Shown: positions 30,497-42,151 of the stretch, piece after piece
Layout of the letters: the number at the start of each line of letters is the position of its first letter
How positions within the stretch are numbered: position 1 is the first letter of the stretch
Source: Thinopyrum elongatum
Lineage: Eukaryota > Streptophyta > Magnoliopsida > Poales > Poaceae
NCBI GenBank assembly: GCA_011799875.1
Contig: CM022300.1
Location: forward strand, 113,721,201 to 113,785,200
DNA: 64,000 bases
Direction of reading: 5' to 3'
Notes under the pieces: generated by a model
The model's database searches: none
What the model was told of the DNA's origin: nothing
The model's input: only the letters and a program-made list of their open reading frames with translations
Program-made: the position numbers and the translations under genes

Positions 30497-33253
30497 GTGT
30501 CGACTATAGGGATAATCAAAGTCTCCGCTGCGTGCCCCGTCTTTGATGGCACTGATTACCCCTACTGGAAGAATAAGATGTGCATGCATCTTGAAGCCAT
30601 TGACATCGATCTCTGGTATGTCGTCAAGACTGGTGTCCCCAAAGTCGGTGAAGGCATCACCGCTGCTGATGTCAAAAGATTCGCGCAACTGGACTCAACC
30701 GCCAAGAACATCATCTGTGGTTATCTGACCAAAGGGCAGTATGGTCGTGTGAGTGCACTAGAAACTGCGAAGCTGGTTTGGGATTGGCTGTCCAAGGTCA
30801 ATGAAGGCGTCTCAACCCAGAGAGACTCAAGAATAGATGTGCTTCGCAATCTCTTCAACCGATTCAAGAGGAATGACAATGAGAATGTCTAGCTCAATTT
30901 TGACCGCCTTACTAATATCACAAATGAGCTTCGCGCACTTGGCGCCACAGAAATCACCAAGCATGAAATAGTGAAGAAGCTATTGAGATCACTTGACAGC
31001 TCATTTGACACTTTGGCCTTGTTGATCCAAGAACATCCTGACTTCATAGATCTTGATCCATCTGACATACTTGAGAGGCTCAACACACATGAATTCCAGC
31101 TATCTGAGAAGAGAGATATCTATGGTCCTAACTACGGCCGATCTTGTGCTTTGAAGGCAAAGGCTGTATCCTCTTCTGAAGAAGAGTCTCTGATGATCCT
31201 GAAGACATTGGCAAAGAGCTAGCAATGCTTGTGAGAAAGTTCCAAAAGTTCTCCAAGAAGAATCGCTTCGGCAAGACTTCAAGATCCAGTTCCAAGAATG
31301 ATGAGGCTTCCACTCGTGACTACAAGAAGAGAACATGCCACAAATGCAAGAAGCCAGGCCACTACATATCTGAATGTCCTCAATGGGACAAGGAAGCAAA
31401 GAAAAAGAAGAAGATCAAGGAATATGACTCTGACAACAAGAAGAAGAAACCCTCAAAGTCTTCTTCAAAGTCTTCATCTTACAAGAAGAGTCATCTGGCA
31501 AGGCACATGCGTTCATTAGGAAGGAAAAGGATTCAGAGGAGGAGTCTGCTTCTGAGGAGGCAGAGGTGGAGTCTAAGGAGGAGTCTGATTCAGGCGTGGC
31601 AAGTCTGGCTCTAGCTTCGGCTTTCGTCGCCAAGTCCATCTTCAACACCGAAGACAATGGTCATGTCGCCGACGCTGAAGAGAATGATGACGACGACTCT
31701 GCTCCCACCTACTGCTTCATGGCACATGGTGCCAAGGTAAACTCTCGCGATGCATACTTTCAGACCTCAAGTGAAGATGACTCTGAATGTGAATCCAAAC
31801 CTAGTTATAAGACCCTTGCTAAAATTGCAACTGAACAACAAACAACCATGGAAAAGATTCAAAAATTGCTAGACAAAAGCGATGACCTGTTGGACGAGGA
31901 AATGAATCGAACCCAGTCCTTAATCGAAGACATAAAAAATATCCGCGTTAAGTACGAGGAACTTGAAAGTCATCATGAAACCCTCTCAGCTACTCATGAG
32001 AAGCTTTCCTATGATTATCTTCAAAGGAAGCAAGATCTAGAGAAACTGAGAGCGTCTCATGAAGATATTCAAAAAGAAAATGATTCACTACTCGCTTAAC
32101 AGATCAGTTCCTCTCAGGAAGATTTTGTGCCACCTTGTTTAAAATGCCTTGAGCGTGACAATGATGTCTCTATTGCTGAATGCGCTACTGCCTCTGATGT
32201 TGCAATATCTTCAACTGCTGATGTGGTAACTAACCCCTCTTCTGAGGATGCCACTACTATTGGTGATGAGAATGCCAGGTTGAAGACATTGCTTGAAACA
32301 GGCATGTACAAAAGCCTCAAAGGGCATCAGACACTATGTGATGTCCTCACAGATTCTGAACCGAAACCCTAGGAAAGAGGGTGTTGGTTTCGAGAGGAAA
32401 ATGAATGCTGATGGTTCTTATTGGAAGCCTGAGCAGTACCCCAAGACCACATGGGTCGCTGCAAAGGGTCCTTCAGTAGATCCATCCACTTTATCTGGTT
32501 TCACTTGTGCTAACCCCATTATCATTGATGAGTCCTTTGACTCCAATTATAAGCTGTTTAAGAATCAGAATGGTGAAGTGTTTGCCAGGTTTATTGGTAC
32601 TAACTGCAGGAACGGACCATCTATGAAGAAGATCTGGGTTCCCAAAAGTTGTGTTGAGAAGCTTCCCGTGAATGTCGTCATGACACCACCAGGGAAGAAG
32701 ACAAACCCCCGATCAAAGGCTTCATATGGTCCAAAGGCTTCATACAGACAGAGGACCTCATATGCTCACCCTAATGCCAATGTTTTGTAGGGAAACTATA
32801 ATTAGACTCATGAATATGAGCGTGTTTCATCAAACCGCTATGTTCACAAATCAAAGAATTTTTCTGCATATTCTTTTAAGTACTATTCACCTCCTGCAAA
32901 ACTATTTGCTAGGGCTTCAAAGCCAAAGTTCTCAGATGCTGCACTTAGACTCATTGCTTCTAAGCCACCCCTTAAGATGTGGGTGGTTAAGAAGAATTAA
33001 CTTCTCTTGCAGGGAAAGGTCTCCAGCCGGAAATCATTGACTTCTGAAGACAATGCTGGGGACCTAAAACATCTTGTGGGACGCAAGATAAAGTGCCAAA
33101 ATGGTCTTACCATTTATTTCGTCCTAGGATTTCTTGATGAGCATCCTATCTTACCATCCAAGAATCTTAACTTTGATAATATGCTTGTTCGTCAAATGTT
33201 TGTGCTTCACAATACTCTTGGTGAAGCCTATCCCGCTAACTGTACTGTAGGGT
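30497..33253 (+). pseudogene. Maximus-type gag, degraded
   Basis: The frame opens at 30497 with GTG where ATG is expected (GTGTCGACTATAGGG). Recognisable gag pieces are FDGTDYPYWKNKMCMHLEA and ETAKLVWDWLSKVNEGV, then after a stop at 30890 LDSSFDTLALLIQEHPDF and FIDLDPSDILERLNTHEFQL. A frameshift near 31185 precedes the CCHC knuckle CHKCKKPGHYISECP (about 31337-31381). A long acidic, coiled-coil-like spacer (31566-32099: LLDKSDDLLDEEMNRTQSL ... LEKLRASHEDIQKENDSLLA) follows, as in SIRE-type gag. The remainder to 33253 is a diverged linker with more breaks. The protein would form the particle core; it is not functional here. Confidence 0.82.
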
Positions 33254-36200
33254 ATGACTCCGAAAGCTACTGAATGGATTATGGATAGTGGATGCACTAA
33301 CCACATGACTGGTGATCAAATTCTTCTCATGGATTCAACTCTTCGTCCATCTACTAAAAGCCACATCACATTTGCTGACACTGGTAAAAGCAAGGGATTG
33401 GGCCTAGGTAGAGTTGCTATCTCAAAGGATCAACACATGGATAAAGTGATGCTTGTTGAATCCCTTGGATACAACTTAATGTCTGTCTCAATGCTTTGTG
33501 ACCTTGACATGATTGTGATATTTGGAAAATATCATTGCCTTGTGCTTACGGCTTCTGAAAAATCTCTAGTCTTCGAAGGTTATCGAAGAGGTGATCTGTA
33601 TATGGTAGATTTTTCCACAGGACCACAACTTGCCGTATGTCTTCTAGCAAAAGCTTCAGAATGCTGGCTTTGGCATCGAAGGCTAGGACATGCGGGCATG
33701 AGGAACTTGCACACTCTCGTGAAGACGAAGCATATCATTGGCATCGAGGGTGTCAAGTTCAAGAAGGATCATCTATGTGGTGCTTGTGAAGCCGGGAAGA
33801 TGACTAGAGCAAAACATCCCTCGAAGACAATCATGACGACTTCACGTCCCTTCAAGATGCTACACATGGACTTATTTGGCCCTACTCACTACTCTACCCT
33901 TACTATCACTGCACATCTTTATGGCTTTGTTATTGTTGATGATTATTCGAGATACACCTAGGTGCACATAATTCTCTATAAGACTCAAGTGCAGGATGTC
34001 TTCATATGTTTCGCCAATCGTGCCATGACCAACTATGGCATCAAGATCAAGCACATCAGGAGTGACAATGGCACAGAATTCAAGAACACTGGCCTCGACT
34101 CTTATCTTGATACACTGGGCATCACTCATGAGCTCTCTGCTCCATACACACCTCAGCAGAATGGCATCGTGGAGCGCAAGAACAGGACCCTTATTGAGAT
34201 GGCTCGTACAATGCTTGATGAGTACAAGACTCCAAGAAAGTTCTGGCCTGAAGCCATTGATACTGCATGCAATATCATCAACAGAGTTTATCTTCACAAA
34301 TTTTTCAAGAAGACATCTTATGAACTACTCACTGGTAAGAAGCCAAACATAAGCTATTTCAAAGTCTTCGGTGCTAGGTGCTGGATCAAGGATCCATATC
34401 ACACTTACAAATTTGCCCCGAAAGCACATGAAGGTTTTATGCTTGGTTACGGAAAGGATTCGCACACCTACAGAGTCTTCAACCTCTTTCACTATAAAGT
34501 GATTGAAACTGTAGATGTGCGGTTCGATGAGACTAACGGCTCACAAAGAGAGCACCTGCCAAATGTGCTAGATGAAGCTTCTCCTAGTGAATCTATCAAG
34601 CTAATGGGTACTGGAGAAATCATACCAAATGAGGAACAGACTAAAGAGGAAATTGTCTTTCCTGCTCCTACTCAACGAGAAGACAATGCTGAGCCTGAAG
34701 ACAATGCTAAAAACGAAGACAATGATCAGCCACGGCAAAGTCTTCACCCTGTTCATCCTCGTGTGGCCAATGAAGTTCAGATTGAGAAGATAATTGATAG
34801 CATCAACGCACCTGGTCCACTTACTCGATCAAGAGCAACACAACTAGAAAAATTTTGTGGGCACTTTGCATTCGTCTCCATCTCCGAACCCAAGAAAATT
34901 GATGAAGCCTTTATGGAACCAGAATGGATTCAAGCTATGCAAGAAGAGCTTCAACAATTTGAGCTCAACAATGTCTGGGAGCTAGTTAAGCGTCCTGATC
35001 CACGCAAGCACAATATTATTGGCACCAAATGGATCTATCGCAACAAACAAGATGAACATGGTCAAGTCATCAAAAACAAAGCTCGTCTCATTGCTCAAGG
35101 TTACACACAAGTAGAGGGATTGACTTCGATGAAACCTTTGCTCCCGTGGCTAGGCTTGAAGCCATTCGTATACTGCTAGCCTATGCTAACCACAACAACA
35201 TCCTCCTGTAACAAATGGATGTAAAGAGTGCCTTCCTCAACGGCAAAATTGACGAAGAGGTATATGTAGCTCAACCACCTGGTTTTGAAGATCCAAAGCA
35301 TCCTGATATGGTCTACAAGCTCAACAAGGCACTGTATGGCCTCAAACAAGAACCTCGCGCTTGGTATGACACACTCAAAGACTTCTTGAAGAGCAAAGGC
35401 TTCAAACCTGGCTCTCTCGATCGCACTCTCTTCACGAAGACATATGATGGAGAACTGTTTGTATGCCAAATCTATGTGGATGACATTATCTTCGGCTGCA
35501 CTGACAAAATATAGAGTGATGAGTTTGGGCATATGATACAAGAGCAATATCAGATGTCCATGATGGGAGAGCTGAAATTCTTTCTTGGTCTCCAAATTAG
35601 TCAATAGAGAAATGGCATCTTCATATCACAAGAAAAATACCTCAAAGATTTCCTAAAGAAGTTTGGAATGCAAGACTGCAAAGGGTACACGACGCCAATG
35701 CCAACCAAAGGTCAATTGGGCTCCGACGACAATGGTAAAGAGTTCGATCTAAAGGTATACCGCTCCATGATTGGTTCTTTATTGTACTTATATGTGCATC
35801 TAGGCCAGATATAATGCTTAGCGTTTGTATGTGTGCCCGATTCCAAGCGGCACCAAAGGAATCGCATCACCTCGCAGTGAAGCGAATACTTTGATATTTG
35901 GCTCACACCCCAACACTAGGATTATGGTATCCAGAGGGCTCAGAGTTTGATCTAGTTGGATACTCAGATGCTGATTATCCTGGTGACAAGGTTGATCGCA
36001 AGTCCACATCAGGCACATGTCACTTTCTTGGACGATCTCTTGTCTTTTGGTCTTCAAAGAAGCAGAATTGTGTATCACTATCCACTGTTGAGGCTGAATA
36101 CATTGCTGCTGGATCTTGCTGCGCTCAGCTTCTCTGGATGAAGCAAACCCTCAAGGACTATGGCATCAACATGAAGAATATGCCCCTCTACTGCGATAAT

Positions 36201-36428
36201 GAAAGCACCATCAATATTGCTTACAATCCAATTCAGCACTCGAAGACAAAGCACATTCAGATCCGTCATCACTTTCTCAGAGATCATGTGTTCAAGGAAG
36301 ACATTGATATCATTCACGTCAACACTGAAGAGCAATTGGCAGATATCTTCACAAATCCCTTGGATGAGAAAAGGTTTTGCAAGCTGCGGTGTGAGCTAAA
36401 TATCTTAGAATCCTCAAATGTCCTATGA
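33254..36428 (+). pseudogene. Maximus-type pol (protease-integrase-RT-RNase H), degraded
   Basis: The protease has WIMDSGCTNHMTG (33275-33313). The integrase zinc finger is WHRRLGHAGMRNLH ... CGACEAGK, and the core residues lie in LHMDLFGP, RSDNGTEFKN and QNGIVERKNR. TGG became TAG at 33959-33961 in the core (DDYSRYT*). RT begins near 34910 (AFMEPEWIQAMQEEL); a one-base loss near 35118 breaks RLIAQGYTQVEG; the catalytic YVDDIIFG is at 35473-35496. Stops follow near 35217, 35513, 35604 and 35815. RNase H (35898-36428) has YSDADY, VEAEYIAA and CDNEST and ends at a stop (36426). The order of domains is that of Ty1/Copia. No enzyme is intact. Confidence 0.9.
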
Positions 36429-36706
36429 ATGGACACACATCCTAACGCTTATGCATATTGATGAGTTAGGTGCACAACACACAAAGTAACGTATGTCTTC
36501 AATTCATGAAGACACACACTCTAAGTGTGAATACATTAATATGGAAATTGACTTCGGAGCGCCACGATAATTGTGCGCCGTGTCTGGGTCTAATACTTCC
36601 TATACGGTGGGTAACGCCACCACCAACCTTTCTTGAAGATTTTTTGGGCGTCATGTTGCTTTATCTTCAAAGTTGGTTTGTCTTCATGATTTATCCTCAC
36701 AATGGT

Positions 36707-36742
<36 letters not shown>

Positions 36743-37110
36743 GTCCTCTATAGCATTCACTTATAGCTATGTCTTCAAGTTGCCATTTTCCGCACTACGT
36801 GAATGTGCTCGGACCCTAACCCCTTCTGTGCTTATCCCTCCAACTCTCTCTATCTCTTCATATGCATTCTATTGACACGTGTCGACTGTCTTCACTGTGT
36901 CCTTGTCAGTCGAAGATATAGAGACAAACATTTAAAAGGCTTTTATATCTCTATCCTTTTTGCTTGAACCCGGAGAAGCCGGAACGACCACCCGAAAAAC
37001 CAGGCATGCGTGGGGTCGTGGCACAACATTTAAGCTGTTGCATGCATGCCATGTGTCCCTCAGATGTGAACCGCCAGGGGTAGCTAAGTAAATTCACTCA
37101 GCCGTCGCCC
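36429..37110 (+). mobile_element. Non-coding spacer after pol, with (TA)n tract
   Basis: There are about 680 bases with no gene. A (TA)n microsatellite lies at about 36707-36737. Many 'gtcttca' and 'gaagac' words recur, as in the element's U3. The stretch 36875-37110 has GTG/CAC-box-like words (acacgtgtcgac) and leads to the internal TATA box. Confidence 0.6.
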
Positions 37111-37114
37111 TTCC

Positions 37115-37124
37115 TTATAAATAC
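37115..37124 (+). promoter_or_regulatory. Internal TATA box before the envelope-like gene
   Basis: The motif ttataaatac is followed about 30 bases downstream by a leader of host-gene style (cgtctcgctcaaaccctagc). The envelope-like frame starts at 37707. A possible donor (gcg|gtaaataaaa, near 37380) and acceptor (ctgtcatag|gtac, near 37702) would remove most of the distance, including the AT-rich part. This suggests a separate promoter for the third gene; transcription is unproven. Confidence 0.45.
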
Positions 37125-37706
37125 ACACCCCCTGCGGTCATTATTTCTTACTCCCCTCGCCGTCTCGCTCAAACCCTAGCGCCATCGCTAGCTTCCGTCG
37201 TCGTCGGAGACGAAGCGCTTCGCTACCGCGACTTCTCCGTCGTCGTCATCACGCCGGTCACGGATCTTCTTCCATCCACCGCCGCCGTAGGTGTCTTTCG
37301 CCGCCAAGTTAGGGCGCGGAAGATTGGACTGCTCAGCCTCCATCCACAACTCGTCTAGCAGTCTCATCTGTTCTTGAGCGGTAAATAAAAGTCTATTTTT
37401 ACCGCACGTTTGATCCATTAAAACTTTCTATGTCTTCGAAAAGTTGTTTCTTCACTTCCAAATCTGGATCTTTACTTCTATGCATCTCATGACTCGCAAG
37501 TACCTTCACTTATGCTTCATTACTAGTTAGATTCCTCACTTGTACTTATTCACGGACTCGTACAAATTTGGAACCAACTCACATCTATAAGTGAATGTCT
37601 TCGCGCTATGAGGTCAATGTCTTCAAACTGATTTATCTTCAAAATCTTCTGAGAATGCATATGACCTCTTCCCCTTCCCTCGCATCTCTAATGCTGTCAT
37701 AGGTAC

Positions 37707-39680
37707 ATGTCCGTGGGAGAGTCCCTTGGTTCTCATAGTCTGCATTCATTTGCAGAGTTTTTACAACATCATATTGAATCACCTGAAGCCACGACAAATG
37801 AGGCTGCTGATGCCACCGCTACTGAAGCCGATGACGTTGTCATGGCTGAAGACAATACGCAGCCTGAAGCCACCCTTCATACTGAAGCCCATGATGCCAC
37901 CGAAGACATTCAGCCATCCACCTCGGATGTTGCTGCTGCTCCTCTTGTACCTCACACTATGGAATGGGCATTCTATCGTGGTGAGCTCGTCAATGTCAAG
38001 TGGCCAATCATGACACCTCCTATTGCTCCTGGTCCCCAGTATGATTACCATGTGGAGCAAAGGCCTCAGACGCAGAAGCCAAAGCCTAGGCTACCAAGGC
38101 TTCCCAGTGTTGTTACCACTCAGGGCTCATTCAGTGTCCTCAGCTTCAGAGAGCATAACACATTCTTTGACAAGGCCAAGAATCCTTACAAGAAGCCCAA
38201 GATCTCCTCTGACAGGTTCTAGAGCCACCAGCAATGAAGCTATTACTCATGTATTCTGTACAACCAAGACAGGATCTTCCCCCACAAGCGCCTGTGCTGC
38301 GATGCCATTGCCTGACTCCCTTACCTTGAAGAAGCTCTTGACTGTTTTCGTGAAGTTGGCTTGCTCCCATTTGTCGTTGACAAGGAGCACTGGAATGAAG
38401 AACTCTTGCTGCAATTCTATGCCACTCTTCATATCTCAGGCTACAACAGGGATCCGAAGACATGGGTCCTTGAGTGGATGTCAGGTGATGTACATCATGA
38501 AGCCAAAGCTCAAGACATCATTGAGCTAACTTCCCTGCCCACTCTTGGTGATCTCTATGAGCCAAGTTGTCAGCGCTATGAACAAGAATTGCAGAGCATC
38601 TTTCAGAAGCCAGAGTCCAACATGAGTCAAATGTTAAGCATGATGAAGCCTTTGCTTGTTGATGCTGAGTACCCCAAGGAATTCTTCGTCAATGACCTCG
38701 AGTACCTGCCCCGCACCATCTATCACATACTGAGGCATACTCTATGGCCAATCAAAGGGCATTCTCCTCATGCCAAGATTTAAGGCACTATGAAGACTTT
38801 GGTCTTTTACATCATCAATGGCATCAGGTTCAATACTCAAGACTTCTTCATCCATCAGTTGGCAGCTTCAGGCATTGATCTATTCGGTCTCAAGTTCTAT
38901 GCTCCATGGGTTATGCGGCTGATTAAGCTTCACTCCACCATCAATTATCAAGCTTCAACGCGTAACCATGTTGTCTTTCTGCCTGAAGTGGATATGTCCC
39001 ATGAAGCCATATATCCCGAGCCTACCAAGAAACCTGTTCGCGAAGACAATGCTGTCTTCAAAAGCTTCACACAACCACTTGAAGGCATTCATGTGCCTAA
39101 TCCACCTGTTACTGCTAGTCCTCTTGCTGGTCAGCTCAGGCTGCCGCACCGTGCCAACACTGATGCAACAGCCAGCACAGTAGCCCAAAGGCCTCAGAAG
39201 CGTGCTCGTGTGATGAATGACCGAGAGCTTCTTGTTTCACTTCATCAGAAGCAGGATAGGCATCATGACTGGATGAAGCGCCAGATGCAAAGTCTCCTTG
39301 TGGATGTCAATCGCATTCACAACCTTGCCACTAAAAACTCGTTTGTTGCTCATGAAGCCTATCGGCGTGCCTGGAAGAGACTCACTATGTTATGCTCTGA
39401 AGATGATCTTCAAGCAGATGGCTTCACTGAACGATTCAAGTTTGACTCCAGGCCTCCACAAACAGCAAGTTGGCGTCCTACACCTTCAATTGAAGATTCA
39501 GAATACTCATCTTTGGCTCCAACTATTGTTGCAACAGTCATTGATGAGGAGGAAGATGCCACTTCACCAGCTATGGCTTCACTGCATCAGGATTCTGCAT
39601 CAGGCCCTTCTGCACCGCCCAACTCCACCGTCGACCCCGCTGCCCCAACATCTTCACCAACACCTCAGGGGAACGCTTAG
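37707..39680 (+). pseudogene. SIRE-type envelope-like/third ORF, degraded
   Basis: There are three collinear pieces. 37707-38222 (171 codons) starts MSVGESLGSHSLHSFAEFLQ and is acidic and proline-rich (EATTNEAADATATEADD). 38361-38783 contains SGYNRDPKTWVLEWMSG and LPRTIYHILRHTLWPIKGHS. 38790-39680 contains INGIRFNTQDFFIHQLAASG and ends in a serine/proline-rich tail (PTSSPTPQGNA). A stop at 38220, a stop just before 38790 and a frameshift after 38220 break it. SIRE-lineage Copia elements often carry an envelope-like ORF here. This one shows no obvious membrane span, and the middle part resembles the domain called 'putative plant transposon protein', so 'envelope' is a positional label only. 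Confidence 0.65.
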
Positions 39681-39717
39681 GCGCTCTATGTCTTCACTCC
39701 TTTTTGGTCATTCCTGA

Positions 39718-39731
39718 CCAAAGGGGGAGAA
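39718..39731 (+). promoter_or_regulatory. Polypurine-tract-like motif after the envelope-like ORF
   Basis: The motif ccaaagggggagaa lies 38 bases after the last stop codon and about 450 bases before the 3' LTR. Sireviruses are known for extra polypurine tract copies in this region. It could prime plus-strand synthesis in addition to the tract at the LTR edge. Confidence 0.6.
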
Positions 39732-40167
39732 GCATATGAGTTGATAGTCTTCAAGCGGGTCTATATGGGTCGGGTGCTTATTTTTGCTAAGTTTTTACAA
39801 CTCCCGTTCTTGAACTGCTGGTTTTGAGTTGTAACACTTAAACCTTGATGGTCGTCTGCCACTTTTGCTGCTACCATTTATTGCGATGATAAATTCCTCA
39901 TGAAGTCATTCTGCAGACACCCATTTTCCACTGTGCATGTCATTATCTTCACTACATTTTTGTATGCACGATGTAATTGTCTTCATGAATTGAAGGAGAT
40001 CTCCACAAAGCAGAACCTGCCATGTGCATTTGCATTCAAAGGCAAACTACTTATATGCACATCTTCAAGGGGAGCCCTCTCAACTTCATGAAGCCAATGA
40101 CCGCGTTCTTTAACTTACACATATTTTATCCCTGTTGAAAACTTCAACCAGTTTGTCATCAATCACC
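39732..40167 (+). mobile_element. Maximus-type 3' non-coding region
   Basis: About 430 bases of AT-rich DNA lie between the two polypurine motifs. No coding sequence or repeat was seen beyond scattered 'gaagac/gtcttc' words. Confidence 0.6.
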
Positions 40168-40180
40168 AAAAATGGGGGAT
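40168..40180 (+). promoter_or_regulatory. Polypurine tract at the 3' LTR edge
   Basis: aaaaatgggggat directly abuts the 3' LTR start TGTAAG at 40181. This is the standard place for the plus-strand primer. Confidence 0.85.
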
Positions 40181-41526
40181 TGTAAGTGCATCTAGTGCCA
40201 CCTAGTTGGTTTTGGAGTATTGACGACAAACGTGGTTGAGGGACTAATGTGTTTGTGAGAATTGCAGGATAACACAGGTAGAAGTCCCTCATTGATTCGG
40301 TTTACCTTCCGGAGATGACCCCTAAAAATGTATGAAGACATTGAAGACAATGGTGGTTCGTGAAGACATTCACGTCGAAGATAATGACGTGTGAAGACAT
40401 TCACTTGAAGACAATGGAGTGCGAAGACATAGTTTCTTTCGTAGTTTCATTTTCTTCTTTCTTGAGTCATAGGAACCACCGAACTATTAAGTGGGGCCCA
40501 AGTGAACAAAGTCAGAAGACTGACATGATGCTCAACCTAAATCCTATGTCTTCGAGTGAAGACAATGAGAGTAAATCTTATCCAGAGTTGGATGAGTCAG
40601 CTTTGCTTGTAGCCCAAGTCAAGCTGCCGCGTGTGTTTGAAATTCGACCGTTGGACACGTGTAGGTTCCTTAGTGACCTAGGGTCATTTTAGACATATCT
40701 GTCGGGTTGCGTCCTGGCTATAAATAGCCCACCCCCTACACCATAAATTTGTGGCTACTCAGAGTTAGTGCACGGCTTTTGTCGTTTGAGAGCAGCCCAC
40801 CTCCAAAGCCTTTGAGAGAGAGAGAGAGAGAGATCCTTGCGAGGACAAAGCCCAAAACACCCAGATGCAAAGAGTGTTAGGCATCACTGAAGTCTTTCTA
40901 TCCGCGTGATCTGAAGACTTATTACACTTGAGGACTGTGTATCCTCCAGCCGGTTAGGCATCACGTTCTGAGGATCCAAGAGTCATTATGGATCGCCGGT
41001 GAACGGAGTCTGTGAAGGTTTGGAAGTCTACCTTGAAGACTTACCTGAGTGATTGGGCGAGGACTAAGTGTCCTTAGCTCAAGGGGAATAAGGTGAAGAC
41101 GTGGTCTTCTGAGTTTAATCTCAGCCTCCCTAACCAGACGTACAATTGTCATAGCAACTGGAACTGGTCTACCAAATCCTTGTCTTCACCAAGCAACTAG
41201 TTCTATCCCCTACCTCCTTTACATTTCAGTTTGTCTTCGTGAAGTTATTTCATGTTTGCCTGATCTGTTTGACTTCACTATGCGAAGACTTTCACCTGTT
41301 TGGCTTCATACTGTCTTCCATTCCGATCTGCTCTACCTAGCTGCTACTAGTCTTCGTGATTTCTTTGTACTGTTTACTTGACTATGGCCTGTCTAGTGCA
41401 GCTTATCTTTCGCTGCATATCGTATAGGTGTTGTTTGGTTGTCTGTCTTCGAAGATCTTGCATCTTTAGAAGACTTTCATAAAAATCACCTATTCACCCC
41501 CCTCTAGTCGATAACTAGCACTTTCA
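40181..41526 (+). mobile_element. 3' LTR of the Maximus-type element (1346 bp)
   Basis: It starts TGTAAGTGCATCTAG and ends AGCACTTTCA. TATA box ctataaata at 40718-40726. The GA tract is expanded (40814-40832) against nine bases in the 5' LTR. Many differences from the 5' LTR are C/T or G/A, as expected after long methylation. The right target copy CTCGG follows at 41527-41531. Confidence 0.92.
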
Positions 41527-42151
41527 CTCGGCCACTGCTGGTGCGCTCCATGCTGTGCACTCCCACCATCAGCAATGTCGCAGTCACCAAGACTCTCATC
41601 GATGGGGTGCCGGCCTCAACATGATCTCCATCGCAACCTTCGAGACGCTCCTAGTGCCCTATGATCAGCTCATGCCGACCAGGCCCTTCTCCGGAGTGAT
41701 GGATGGGTCTACCATCCCCCTGGGGCAAGTGCGCCTCCCTGTCACCTTCGGTAAGTGCGACAACTACCACACTGAACTCATCGACTTCGATGTGGCGCAC
41801 ATCAGCCTCTTGTACAACACCATCCTGGGGTACCCCGTGCTTGCCAAGTTTGTGGCAACAACCCCACCACGGCTACAATGTTCTCAAGATGCCTGGCTGC
41901 AGCGGCGTCATCATCATGGCCTGTGATGAGAAAGACGCGGTTTGCTCCCTTGAGCACGCCTACCAGGCCGCCGCGGCTGAGAACTTTGACAGCGAGGGCG
42001 TCGCCGTGCCTCCCGAGGCTACCCCCGTGAAAAAGAAGCAGATGCTCCCCAAGGACCGTCCTGAAGCAAAGAAGCACCTGGCTGGTGGCGACATCTAGGG
42101 CCCCGCCCCAGCTGCCGAGGCTTGCCTTCCTCCCGCATAGGAAGGCGTGCC
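41527..42151 (+). pseudogene. Gypsy protease remnant, second part of the split Gypsy element
   Basis: Directly after the CTCGG duplication the Gypsy element continues: TLIDG (near 41595), a frameshift, then GLNMISIATFETLLVPYDQL, then IPLGQVRLPVTFGKCDNYHT and LLYNTILGYPVLAKFVA, as in Tat-like aspartic proteases. The original catalytic motif would be DGGAGLN; here the change from IDGV to AGLN is out of frame. After about 42098 (KKHLAGGDI then stop) the frame is lost. At 42152 an Athila-type LTR begins, so pol is absent. Confidence 0.75.

Larger units (their letters stand above)
29092..41526 (+). mobile_element. Complete Maximus/SIRE-type Copia retrotransposon, 12.4 kb
   Basis: Two similar LTRs (29092-30430, 40181-41526), a tRNA-Met-type primer site, a gag-protease-integrase-RT-RNase H order (Copia order) and an extra large ORF after pol identify a SIRE-lineage element with an envelope-like gene. 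A perfect CTCGG duplication flanks it. It sits in plus orientation inside the protease region of a Gypsy element. The LTRs differ at scattered sites and by the length of a GA tract. The coding regions carry many stops and frameshifts, so it is an old, inactive insertion. The family name Maximus is from memory of Triticeae repeats. Confidence 0.92.

Noticed and set aside
30889..32320. Minus-strand frames within the Maximus-type gag
   Set aside because: Mirror images of the degraded gag; the plus strand has the CCHC knuckle and the correct domain order.
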